A DNA stretch of 56,286 nt. Origin: a virus. Under the pieces are notes generated by a model. It was given only the letters and a program-made list of their open reading frames with translations, was not told the origin of the DNA and did not search any database. The stretch covers positions 1-56,286 of the IMG/VR virus record IMGVR_UViG_3300047548_001281, one strand, 5' to 3'. The number at the start of each line of letters is the position of its first letter. Within the stretch, counting starts at the first letter, position 1. Both the position numbers and the translations under genes were made by a program. This document shows positions 6,648 to 13,045 of the stretch, one piece after another.

Positions 6648-6827
6648 TTATTTGAATTTATCAGGACCGATTTGTTTGACTTCCTGTTTCAGTTCAGCCA
6701 CAAGCCTTTTGATAAGGTCTTCTGGATGCTTTTGCTCTACGCTTACAATCACCTGCATCGCCTTGCGGTACAGGCTATGTTCGTAATGCTTACTACCATC
6801 GAAGGTTAGGGTGAGAGATTTATTCAT
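6648..6827 (-). CDS. hypothetical protein, 59 aa
   Basis: It begins MNKSLTLTFDGSKHYEH and ends KQIGPDKFK, with a central helix (EDLIKRLVAELKQEVKQ). It starts 7 bp after the previous stop with only a weak ribosome site, suggesting coupling. An open frame extends further upstream but overlaps the neighbour completely. Unknown function. Confidence 0.65.
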   Translation of the reverse strand: MNKSLTLTFDGSKHYEHSLYRKAMQVIVSVEQKHPEDLIKRLVAELKQEVKQIGPDKFK

Positions 6828-6834
6828 TTTCGTA

Positions 6835-7107
6835 TCAGTGAAGGTCGACTTGAACCTGACGGAAGCCTTGTGCGGCAACGCCAAGCCCAGTGGGAAGGGG
6901 CTCACCTTTAGCCTTAGCGGCGATACGATCCATAGCCAGTTTAGCCATAGCCGAATAAACTGCCACGCGAGCATCGGTAGTAGCAAACTGATCCGACATT
7001 TGCTGAACCGTCATAGTCATTCCGAAATCTTCACCGCTATTTGCCGTCAGGATGAAGCGGAACTTTTGGGTGTTGTTGAAGCCAGGGATGATTTGTTTGG
7101 TACGCAT
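6835..7107 (-). CDS. hypothetical protein, 90 aa
   Basis: It begins MRTKQIIPGFNNTQKFRF after AAGGAAAAATC. The middle (MTVQQMSDQFATTDARVAVYSAMAK) is helical and alanine-rich, and the tail is glycine-rich (GEPLPTGLGVAAQG). Codon use is more GC-rich than the flanking early genes. No family recognised. Confidence 0.7.
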   Translation of the reverse strand: MRTKQIIPGFNNTQKFRFILTANSGEDFGMTMTVQQMSDQFATTDARVAVYSAMAKLAMDRIAAKAKGEPLPTGLGVAAQGFRQVQVDLH

Positions 7108-7133
7108 GATTTTTCCTTGAAAATTACAATTGA

Positions 7134-7355
7134 TTATTCGTAGAGATTGGCAAAGACCTTGCGCTCCACGAAGCTGCAGGTCAGGTCGTGCGCGCGGCTG
7201 TCGCAGGCGCGGGTGCCTTCTCCGTCGAAGAGGGCCCGCTCCACGATGGGCCACTGCGCCTCGCAGAAGGCGTTCAGTCGGCTGAAGGTCATGTGTTCCA
7301 GGCTTTTGCCGCAGAAGACCAAAAATTCGTTAAAGATTGCGGTTCGGGCAGTCAT
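7134..7355 (-). CDS. GC-rich hypothetical protein, 73 aa
   Basis: It begins MTARTAIFNEFLVFCGK and ends ERKVFANLYE, preceded by CAGGAAC. Its third positions are mostly G or C (7180-7260 is visibly GC-rich), unlike the AT-rich neighbours, which could mean recent acquisition. It lies behind its own consensus promoter. Unknown function. Confidence 0.7.
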   Translation of the reverse strand: MTARTAIFNEFLVFCGKSLEHMTFSRLNAFCEAQWPIVERALFDGEGTRACDSRAHDLTCSFVERKVFANLYE

Positions 7356-7387
7356 TTAATGTTCCTGTTTTGTCAGCGTATAAGAGT

Positions 7388-7416
7388 ATTATACAACCAA
7401 ACCAATTTATTGTCAA
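7388..7416 (-). promoter_or_regulatory. consensus sigma70 early promoter
   Basis: Minus strand TTGACA (7411-7416), 17 bp, TATAAT (7388-7393), then the TATACGCTGA leader and CAGGAAC. The -35 hexamer contains the TGA stop codon of the upstream gene at 7413-7583. Confidence 0.95.
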
Positions 7417-7583
7417 GCCTGGAGATAGACCTGCATAAACTTCGCAAGCCCCATATGCGTCAGGATGTAGGAGTCAAAGTATTCGGTATCGACCCCTTCC
7501 TTCGCGAGGACATAGCTTTTCAGGCTGCGGTCGTACCACATTTCGTAACCTCGGGCTTTCGCCGCCATCTTGAAAAGCTTCAT
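7413..7583 (-). CDS. hypothetical protein, 56 aa
   Basis: Translation from ATG 7583, after CAAGGAA, gives MKLFKMAAKARGYEMWYD ... AKFMQVYLQA. It is small and alpha-helical at its ends. The TGA stop lies inside the TTGACA of the next promoter. Unknown function. Confidence 0.7.
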   Translation of the reverse strand: MKLFKMAAKARGYEMWYDRSLKSYVLAKEGVDTEYFDSYILTHMGLAKFMQVYLQA

Positions 7584-7613
7584 TTCCTTGCCTATATTTC
7601 AGCGTATAAGCGT

Positions 7614-7642
7614 ATTATAACAGGAATGGAATTTATTGTCTA
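7614..7642 (-). promoter_or_regulatory. sigma70 early promoter
   Basis: Minus strand TAGACA (7637-7642), 17 bp, TATAAT (7614-7619), then ACGCTTATACGCTGAAAT. The -35 has one mismatch. It overlaps the last codons of the gene at 7633-8352, whose TAA lies in the ATAAAT signature. Confidence 0.85.
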
Positions 7643-8352
7643 CCAAATTCAATGCTGTCGGCAGGGTACCAATCATTTACGATTTGGTCAAGGCTGCGTT
7701 TATCGTTCGTAAGGATCTTGAATGTTTTTGCCTTTTCGTATTCAGCAGCCATTGCGGGCCAATCACTGGTGAATAGCCTTACACTATAGCCAAAATGTTG
7801 CTTGAATAGAGTTTTTTCATCTTTGTGTCCACCGCCTCCACCAGTACCAGTGTGAATGCGAGTATTCTTCCACAATTCACTACTGCCAGGATAACAATGT
7901 AGTTGGTTTTTGTGTGATTGAACATCGTAGTCGAACCTACCCTGCCATCCTGGATATCCACGCGGTGCATCTTTATTTTGACCGCCCCAGTTAGTGACGC
8001 CATCATGTGGGCAGTCATGGGTATTACTTACACTATCATTATACCTTAGGTCAAAACAGGTAAACTCAATGATAGGTGTAGGCAGAAGTTTTGGCTTAGC
8101 CCAATAGTTTTTTACACCATTAGCAGCAAAAACATCACGGTGATGAAGGATAGCAGCCTTAAGTTGTTCAAGGCTTTTTACACGATTCCAAAAGTTATCC
8201 ATCCACCACTGCTTTTCAGTTTTGTATGCGGCGTCAATTTTTCGTTGGATACGCCGTTCTGCCGCAACTTTACGGATATGCTTTTGATACTTGGCTTTAT
8301 CCTCGAAAAGCTTACCCGTGGTATCGCATTTGTATGCGGTAATAACGCTCAT
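7633..8352 (-). CDS. hypothetical protein with C2H2-like N terminus, 239 aa
   Basis: The first ~30 residues (YKCDTTGKLFEDKAKYQKHIRKVAAERR) look like a degenerate C2H2-type finger with only one cysteine visible. Then come a helical region with two Trp (QWWMDNFW) and a Cys/His-rich middle (TCFDLRYNDSVSNTHDCPHDG), followed by a glycine run and the tail DSIEFGRQ. The start overlaps the preceding TAA (TAATG). No function assignable. Confidence 0.75.
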   Translation of the reverse strand: MSVITAYKCDTTGKLFEDKAKYQKHIRKVAAERRIQRKIDAAYKTEKQWWMDNFWNRVKSLEQLKAAILHHRDVFAANGVKNYWAKPKLLPTPIIEFTCFDLRYNDSVSNTHDCPHDGVTNWGGQNKDAPRGYPGWQGRFDYDVQSHKNQLHCYPGSSELWKNTRIHTGTGGGGGHKDEKTLFKQHFGYSVRLFTSDWPAMAAEYEKAKTFKILTNDKRSLDQIVNDWYPADSIEFGRQ

Positions 8353-8612
8353 TATGAGACCTCATATCCTAGAAGTTCAAGCATACTGTCGCACCATTTC
8401 CTAGAAATATCGTCGTTGGGGCCATCTCCTTTAAAACCCTCTGCCCAATTTAAGAAGTCGGGGCAACTACTGCTATAGACATTCCTCCTGATACGTACCC
8501 GAGGGGTCTTTTCGATGAAGGCAACACGATCCAAAACATTGTCGGGATTGCCGCCTTCAATGACGCGAGCGACACAATATTCATCGACAACTTGCCATGG
8601 ACTAACTTTCAT
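8352..8612 (-). CDS. hypothetical protein, 86 aa
   Basis: It begins MKVSPWQVVDEYCVARVIEGG and ends MLELLGYEVS. No motif recognised. Translationally coupled to the downstream gene (TAATG at 8352). Confidence 0.7.
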   Translation of the reverse strand: MKVSPWQVVDEYCVARVIEGGNPDNVLDRVAFIEKTPRVRIRRNVYSSSCPDFLNWAEGFKGDGPNDDISRKWCDSMLELLGYEVS

Positions 8613-8624
8613 TTTATTCCCCGA

Positions 8625-8888
8625 TTAAGGGCGGTAGGGTTCGTATGAACGAATTGGGCTGCGAAGATCAGTATGCTTCCCGACCAGTTCGACTTTCATG
8701 CCGCGCCGCTTTAGTTCATCCACTAGAAGACTGGCATCGCAATCTTCTTCAAGATAAACGGTCTTGCCTTTTTGATAAGAATAGTGGCTGATCGTAAACT
8801 TTAGGCCAAGATCCTCGACCCATTTACGCTTAACTGCAACCCAGCCGTGACCTGGATCTTGATAATGCTTTAGCTTGACTTCTGCCAT
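8625..8888 (-). CDS. conserved phage protein, 87 aa
   Basis: It begins MAEVKLKHYQDPGHGWVAVKR, contains SYQKGKTVYLEEDCDASLL and ends IRSYEPYRP. I recognise this pattern (KHYQDPGHGW ... YLEEDCD) as a small protein that recurs in diverse phages and is of unknown function. The start immediately follows the upstream TAA. Confidence 0.8.
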   Translation of the reverse strand: MAEVKLKHYQDPGHGWVAVKRKWVEDLGLKFTISHYSYQKGKTVYLEEDCDASLLVDELKRRGMKVELVGKHTDLRSPIRSYEPYRP

Positions 8889-8987
8889 TTATTCACCCAT
8901 ACCAAACTTGATAGCTTTACCCAGGATTAGGGCGCAGGGAACGCTTACTACGAACCAAACTGCCAAAACGACTAGAAAAGTATACAT
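8889..8987 (-). CDS. single-span membrane microprotein, 32 aa
   Basis: Translation from ATG 8987 gives MYTFLVVLAVWFVVSVPCAL then ILGKAIKFGMGE: one hydrophobic helix (residues 3-23) with a basic end. The ribosome site is TTGGAG, and it is the first gene after the promoter at 9017-9045. The size resembles phage membrane microproteins. Function unknown. Confidence 0.65.
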   Translation of the reverse strand: MYTFLVVLAVWFVVSVPCALILGKAIKFGMGE

Positions 8988-9016
8988 TTTCTAACTCCAA
9001 TTTCTAATGTTTCAAC

Positions 9017-9045
9017 ACTATACAGGAAGTCTTATTTATTGTCAA
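9017..9045 (-). promoter_or_regulatory. sigma70 early promoter
   Basis: Minus strand TTGACA (9040-9045), 17 bp, TATAGT (9017-9022), with the shared TTGACAATAAAT signature. It lies just after the stop of the gene at 9047-9808. Confidence 0.85.
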
Positions 9046-9046
9046 G

Positions 9047-9808
9047 TTATGGAACTATACTAAAATAAACCAAATCGTCTCGGATTCTTCGTTGTTTTTT
9101 ACCCAAAAGCTTAATAACGCCTGTGGAATTATTATGTACCTGAGTATCCCAAAAGCCCAATAGATTATTGTGTGTGTCGATTGAAACGCAGCCTAATGCT
9201 TTGTTAGAATCTACAAACCAATAATCATGTTTTTTCATTTTTCGGTTAATTCTAACCATATTACCTAAGAACTTGTATTCATCCTTACCTAAAACAAAAT
9301 CTTGTTTGCTTTCAGTAATAAATTTATCTAACTGGATGTCGTAATCGTAAAATTCAGGCAACCTGAATACTAATGGAACAAACTCTTCCCTAAATATGGT
9401 GCCATCACTGTTTACAAAAGTTGATAGATCCTTTTTGAATTGAGTGAAAGGTCGTTCAGATTTTAATGACAACATCATCAATTTTTTAGAATAGTAATCT
9501 CTTATGCTATTTGCCAGTTCAATATCCGTATCGGATACCTGGGGTAATAAACCGATGTCCAACAGGCTAGTTATATAGGGTTTAGGATCAGAACTAGTGT
9601 CATTCCTTAATCGTCTCCAACATACAGACAGAGCCAATAAATCTACCGTAGATTCATACATAACAAATGATTTCATATGAGTTGAAACGGATGCTTCGAC
9701 TAAAGAGGGTGTGTCTAAGGATAAATTGCGCGCAATTTTACTTTGCTGACCCTGTAAAAGGCTTCCAAGGGAAGCAATACCTGTAATAACGCTTTTATGA
9801 TTGTTCAT
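9047..9808 (-). CDS. hypothetical protein downstream of uvsY, 253 aa
   Basis: It begins MNNHKSVITGIASLGSLL and ends DDLVYFSIVP. No motif recognised. It is predicted mostly helical in the first half, with a short beta-rich C terminus (DTQVHNNSTGVIKLLGKKQRR) that is basic. It lies 8 bp after uvsY in the recombination operon, so a recombination or replication role is possible but unsupported by sequence. Confidence 0.75.
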   Translation of the reverse strand: MNNHKSVITGIASLGSLLQGQQSKIARNLSLDTPSLVEASVSTHMKSFVMYESTVDLLALSVCWRRLRNDTSSDPKPYITSLLDIGLLPQVSDTDIELANSIRDYYSKKLMMLSLKSERPFTQFKKDLSTFVNSDGTIFREEFVPLVFRLPEFYDYDIQLDKFITESKQDFVLGKDEYKFLGNMVRINRKMKKHDYWFVDSNKALGCVSIDTHNNLLGFWDTQVHNNSTGVIKLLGKKQRRIRDDLVYFSIVP

Positions 9809-9816
9809 TTTTCACC

Positions 9817-10272
9817 TTAAATTGTAAAGTCTTCCATACCTGCGGTTTTAAGCTTTGTCAAGTGACCTAGCATAAAGTTTTTGCTTTCTAAGCCTTTAAG
9901 TAGGCCAAGATATTGATTACGCAAAAATGCTACAGAGTTTATGATACATTCAAAGTCAACAACTTCCTGTTCACCATCTACATATTTCTCAGCAGTCCTA
10001 TCACTTAGGGCTCTGTTGTAATTTTCTAAATATTTTTGAAAGTGCTTACGACGGATTTTCTTTAGTTGAATGTTGAGATAATTCAGAACAGCTTCAATCT
10101 CTTGTAGTTGATTGAACCTTGTTTCAGTAATTCCAGGGAGCGCGGCCAGATTCTTTTCTACGCTGCCCTTTATACTTACTTCCCATTTTGCCTGATTGTA
10201 CTCAGATTCAAAATGGGAAATAAAGTCAGGGATAGTACTAATATCACTTGATATTGTAGTTAACCAATTCAC
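9817..10272 (-). CDS. uvsY: UvsY-like recombination mediator
   Basis: The C-terminal half carries the UvsY signature: a helix with NRALSDRTAEKYVDGEQEVVDFE (positions approximate), then AFLRNQYLGLLKGLESKNFMLGHLTKL and a GMEDFTI tail. At 151 aa it is close to T4 UvsY (137 aa). UvsY loads UvsX recombinase onto gp32-covered single-stranded DNA. The gene shares an operon with uvsX and gene 32, which supports the call. It starts at ATG 10272, 9 bp after the upstream gene. Confidence 0.88.
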   Translation of the reverse strand: MNWLTTISSDISTIPDFISHFESEYNQAKWEVSIKGSVEKNLAALPGITETRFNQLQEIEAVLNYLNIQLKKIRRKHFQKYLENYNRALSDRTAEKYVDGEQEVVDFECIINSVAFLRNQYLGLLKGLESKNFMLGHLTKLKTAGMEDFTI

Positions 10273-10281
10273 AGAAGATCC

Positions 10282-10527
10282 TTACCAATCTCGGTCTTCC
10301 TCGTCATCTTCATCCTCATAGTCATCGTCGTCATATTCTTGGTCGTCATATGCTTCCAATGCTCTGATGATGTCTCTTTCTCCAGCAAAGGCTGCTTTGA
10401 TTTCATCCGCATCATAATTGTTGTCTACTAAAAAATCAACTAACGTAGTCGCGGCGGCTGATCGATCATTGCTATCAACATAGTAATTTAGTAAATCCCA
10501 AATTTCAGCAATAAAACTTAGATTCAT
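10282..10527 (-). CDS. acidic-tailed hypothetical protein between uvsX and uvsY, 81 aa
   Basis: The N-terminal 55 residues are helical (FIAEIWDLLNYYVDSND ... YDADEIKAAFAG), followed by an almost purely Asp/Glu tail (about residues 60-81). Such tails mimic DNA or bind basic partners. ATGA overlap with the end of uvsX implies coupled expression. Function unknown; its position suggests a recombination accessory. Confidence 0.75.
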   Translation of the reverse strand: MNLSFIAEIWDLLNYYVDSNDRSAAATTLVDFLVDNNYDADEIKAAFAGERDIIRALEAYDDQEYDDDDYEDEDDEEDRDW

Positions 10528-11582
10528 TCTTCAATTTCCTCTACAAATGTTTTTTTACTTATGCGCTGATGATACTCGCTCATAACTTTATCCAAACATC
10601 CTTCTTCATTTGATTCCCAACCTTTGCGGAAATATTTGATTACTTCACCATCAAGTGTAGTGTAAACCAAACGATTGCCTTCCTTAGTTAGGAAACCAAT
10701 ACCTTCAAACAAGTCAGTAAGACCACTGTAGGGATTCATACCTGTTTCATAAGGAATCTTGACTTGTACGCTTTCAAAGGGTTTTGCGTAACGAGTTTTC
10801 ATTACTTTACAAGCACTACGAATACCACGAACTTCAGTAGTCTTGTTGCCATCTTCATCTTCTTTTAGCTTTAGCTTACGCATAGCTACAACAATACTTG
10901 AAGCATAGATAAAGCCTTGACCGCCTGAAATCTTGTCATCAGGGTCGAACATATCCTGACTTGCGTATGTATGATTAGTAGCAACTAATCCAACATTATG
11001 ATTACCAAACATGTTAACGCAGTTGCGAACAAGTGATGTAAGTGCTTTAGGCTTGCGACCCATGTCACCTTTCATATCGCCCGATTCAAACTGATTTACG
11101 TCAGTAGGCGTCAATAGCATACCTAGTGAATCAATAATGAATAGAACTTTAGGCTTGTTCTCGCCTTCAGGTAGTTCTTTATAGCTTTTCATGAATTCGG
11201 ATATAGTTTTGGCTACATCATCAATCATGGCCATGTTTAGCTTTAATAGCTTATCTTCGCTTGTATCTACACCCAAATTGTGTAGCCAAGTTTCATCAAG
11301 TGCGTTTTCGCTATCAATTAGAATAACAAAAATGCCTTGTTGCTGTGCGTGACGAACTAAGTTGCCTGAGCAAATATAGCTCTTACCTGAACCAGATTCT
11401 CCAGCAAAAACAGTTACCTTACCTAGAGGTACGCCTTTGTTGAAGTCATTTGAAATTCTTAGATTTAGCGCATAGTTTCCAGTACTAACCCAATCAGTAG
11501 GGTCATTGAATCCAATACTAAGACCGTCAATAGCCTTAGTTAAATCTTTACGAAACTTTGATAGGTCAAAAGGTTTTCCCAA
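10524..11582 (-). CDS. uvsX: UvsX RecA-like recombinase
   Basis: A RecA/UvsX-type ATPase of 352 aa (T4 UvsX is about 390). Walker A GESGSGKS at 61-68, Walker B VLFIID at 146-151, and a SGGQGFIYASSIVVAM segment. It catalyses strand exchange in phage recombination-dependent replication. It uses a TTG start at 11582 preceded by TTGAGGAG at correct spacing; no ATG is available at the N terminus. Operon order is gene 32, BPSL0761-like, uvsX, acidic protein, uvsY. Confidence 0.95.
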   Translation of the reverse strand: MGKPFDLSKFRKDLTKAIDGLSIGFNDPTDWVSTGNYALNLRISNDFNKGVPLGKVTVFAGESGSGKSYICSGNLVRHAQQQGIFVILIDSENALDETWLHNLGVDTSEDKLLKLNMAMIDDVAKTISEFMKSYKELPEGENKPKVLFIIDSLGMLLTPTDVNQFESGDMKGDMGRKPKALTSLVRNCVNMFGNHNVGLVATNHTYASQDMFDPDDKISGGQGFIYASSIVVAMRKLKLKEDEDGNKTTEVRGIRSACKVMKTRYAKPFESVQVKIPYETGMNPYSGLTDLFEGIGFLTKEGNRLVYTTLDGEVIKYFRKGWESNEEGCLDKVMSEYHQRISKKTFVEEIEE

Positions 11583-11592
11583 TTATTTCTCC

Positions 11593-11820
11593 TCAAATCT
11601 TGTTAGTATTATAAACCCTGAATGGCTCTTTATCAAGGTAGTCCGGGCAACTGCGCGCCATATTTTCTAAATCCCAATCAGTGGGATAATGACGTAGAAT
11701 TCCTCGGGCGCGATCCCTAATAATTCCAGGAACTCTGGGAGTACGGCCTGGATCGCATAGTTCTTCTAATAGTTTCCTGGATTGAACCAGGGTACGGTAT
11801 CTTTCATCAGGTGTGGTCAT
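11593..11820 (-). CDS. BPSL0761-like small protein, 75 aa
   Basis: It begins MTTPDERYRTLVQSRKLLEEL and contains IIRDRARGILRHYPTDWDLENMAR. The TxPDERxRxL ... ARxxLRHYP pattern matches the BPSL0761 family of short proteins found in beta- and gammaproteobacteria and their phages. Function unknown. Its presence in the recombination operon is unusual and may reflect acquisition from the host. Confidence 0.7.
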   Translation of the reverse strand: MTTPDERYRTLVQSRKLLEELCDPGRTPRVPGIIRDRARGILRHYPTDWDLENMARSCPDYLDKEPFRVYNTNKI

Positions 11821-11837
11821 GATTATTCCTTTAGTTG

Positions 11838-11859
11838 AGTGGGATCATAAGATCCCACT
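11838..11859. terminator. hairpin downstream of gene 32
   Basis: AGTGGGATC pairs with GATCCCACT around a four-base loop (9 bp perfect). There is no T-run on the minus strand, so it may be a processing or attenuation site, or an mRNA 3' stabiliser for the abundant gene 32 message, rather than a full terminator. Confidence 0.6.
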
Positions 11860-11875
11860 TTGTCACCTTAACTTA

Positions 11876-12880
11876 TCAGCCCTTGTTTTGTCTTGCGCGA
11901 ATCATCGCTAAGATATCAGCGGCGTTTGTAGAACCACCTGCTGCAGGAACCTTTACAGGTTGTGCGGCTGCTGCAGGAGCTTCTTCTACTTCAGGTTCAT
12001 CGCTATGATCCTGTACAGGCTGTGCTTGAGGTTTAGCTTGTGCTTTTGGTGCGCTATCGCGTGAGTCATTGCGTTCAGCACCTTCAGGCACGTCCAAACC
12101 ATAAGGCTTGAAATAGTTACCCCAACGCTCGGCGTCGTATGCTTGTCCATCCACAGATGCCTCAAACATTTCTTTCATAATGTTTAGCTCTGCTTCAGTA
12201 GGACGCTTTGGCAACCAATCTGAAATGTTGAATAGTCCATGTGCTTCAATAACAGCTTGTTCCATTTCTGTCAGAGGTGTTACTTTACGTGACCAGTTTG
12301 ATGTGCTGTAATCTGAATACTTGCCTTTGGCTGTCTTTTTGATATTGAAATCCAAGCCATTTACATAATCAGTAGGTAGCTCTTCCATTTCTGGATCCAT
12401 CAATGAGCTTTTGATGATAGTGAAAATTTGAGGTGAAATAATAAATTTGCGAATAGGATTCGCAGGAGTTTTGTCATCACCAATAGGATTTTGACGAACA
12501 AATCCCTGAAATAGATAGCTACGCTTTTTCCAGTATTTGTTAGCCATTTCTTTTAGAGTTTCATCTTTGTACCAAGGACGAACCTCAGCAAGAATTGGGC
12601 AGCTATCTCCCCACATTTCTACGCAAGGAACGGTTACTACAACCATTTTCTTGTTTGTTTCACCTTTGATACCGTTGAATGGTAGTTTGATTTGCTGACG
12701 CTCAACCCAAAAGAATGTGTTTTTGTTGTCGCCATCAGGTAAAAACCTGACTGTTGCGGTCGCGCCTTCACTCATATTCCAATGAGAATAAAGTACATTG
12801 TCTGCGGGGGTTCTTGCTTCGTTATTTTGTTTGTTTTCTGCCGCTGCGATGCGGGCGCGGATGTCTGCTAGTGATGCCAT
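11876..12880 (-). CDS. 32: single-stranded DNA-binding protein, gp32-like
   Basis: 334 aa (T4 gp32 is 301). A basic N terminus (residues 1-20) for cooperativity; an OB-fold core beginning near VLYSHWNMSEG with RFLPDGDNKNTFFWVE; cysteines at 86 and 94 (PCVEMWGDSC), part of a possible metal site although the full T4 His-Cys3 set is not evident; KFIISPQIFTIIKSS; then an acidic, alanine/proline-rich C-terminal tail (about 275-320). It coats single-stranded DNA for replication and recombination. Starts at ATG after AAGGAGAAAT. It has its own sigma70 and possible late promoters upstream. Confidence 0.9.
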   Translation of the reverse strand: MASLADIRARIAAAENKQNNEARTPADNVLYSHWNMSEGATATVRFLPDGDNKNTFFWVERQQIKLPFNGIKGETNKKMVVVTVPCVEMWGDSCPILAEVRPWYKDETLKEMANKYWKKRSYLFQGFVRQNPIGDDKTPANPIRKFIISPQIFTIIKSSLMDPEMEELPTDYVNGLDFNIKKTAKGKYSDYSTSNWSRKVTPLTEMEQAVIEAHGLFNISDWLPKRPTEAELNIMKEMFEASVDGQAYDAERWGNYFKPYGLDVPEGAERNDSRDSAPKAQAKPQAQPVQDHSDEPEVEEAPAAAAQPVKVPAAGGSTNAADILAMIRARQNKG

Positions 12881-12962
12881 AATAATTTCTCCTTAATAGT
12901 CCTTGAGATGGTCTCTGTTAAATATAATGTCGCTGCCAACCTAGGCAACTAACACAGATACT

Positions 12963-12990
12963 ATTATAGCAGAAATAGCATCTGTGTCAA
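12963..12990 (-). promoter_or_regulatory. sigma70 promoter for gene 32
   Basis: Minus strand TTGACA (12985-12990), 16-bp spacer, TATAAT (12963-12968). The ~75-nt leader contains a short TTGCC/GGCAG hairpin and could be a site for gp32 autoregulation, as known in T4; that role is inference. Confidence 0.85.
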
Positions 12991-12993
12991 AGA

Positions 12994-13001
12994 TATTTAT
13001 C
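12994..13001 (-). promoter_or_regulatory. candidate late promoter (GATAAATA) upstream of gene 32
   Basis: GATAAATA on the minus strand matches seven of eight bases of the T4 late consensus and sits just upstream of the sigma70 promoter. It would allow gene 32 expression both early and late. Confidence 0.45.
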
Positions 13002-13045
13002 CCTTTTTAGGGAAAACTTATTTTTTTATCGTGTTTTTGGGTATT

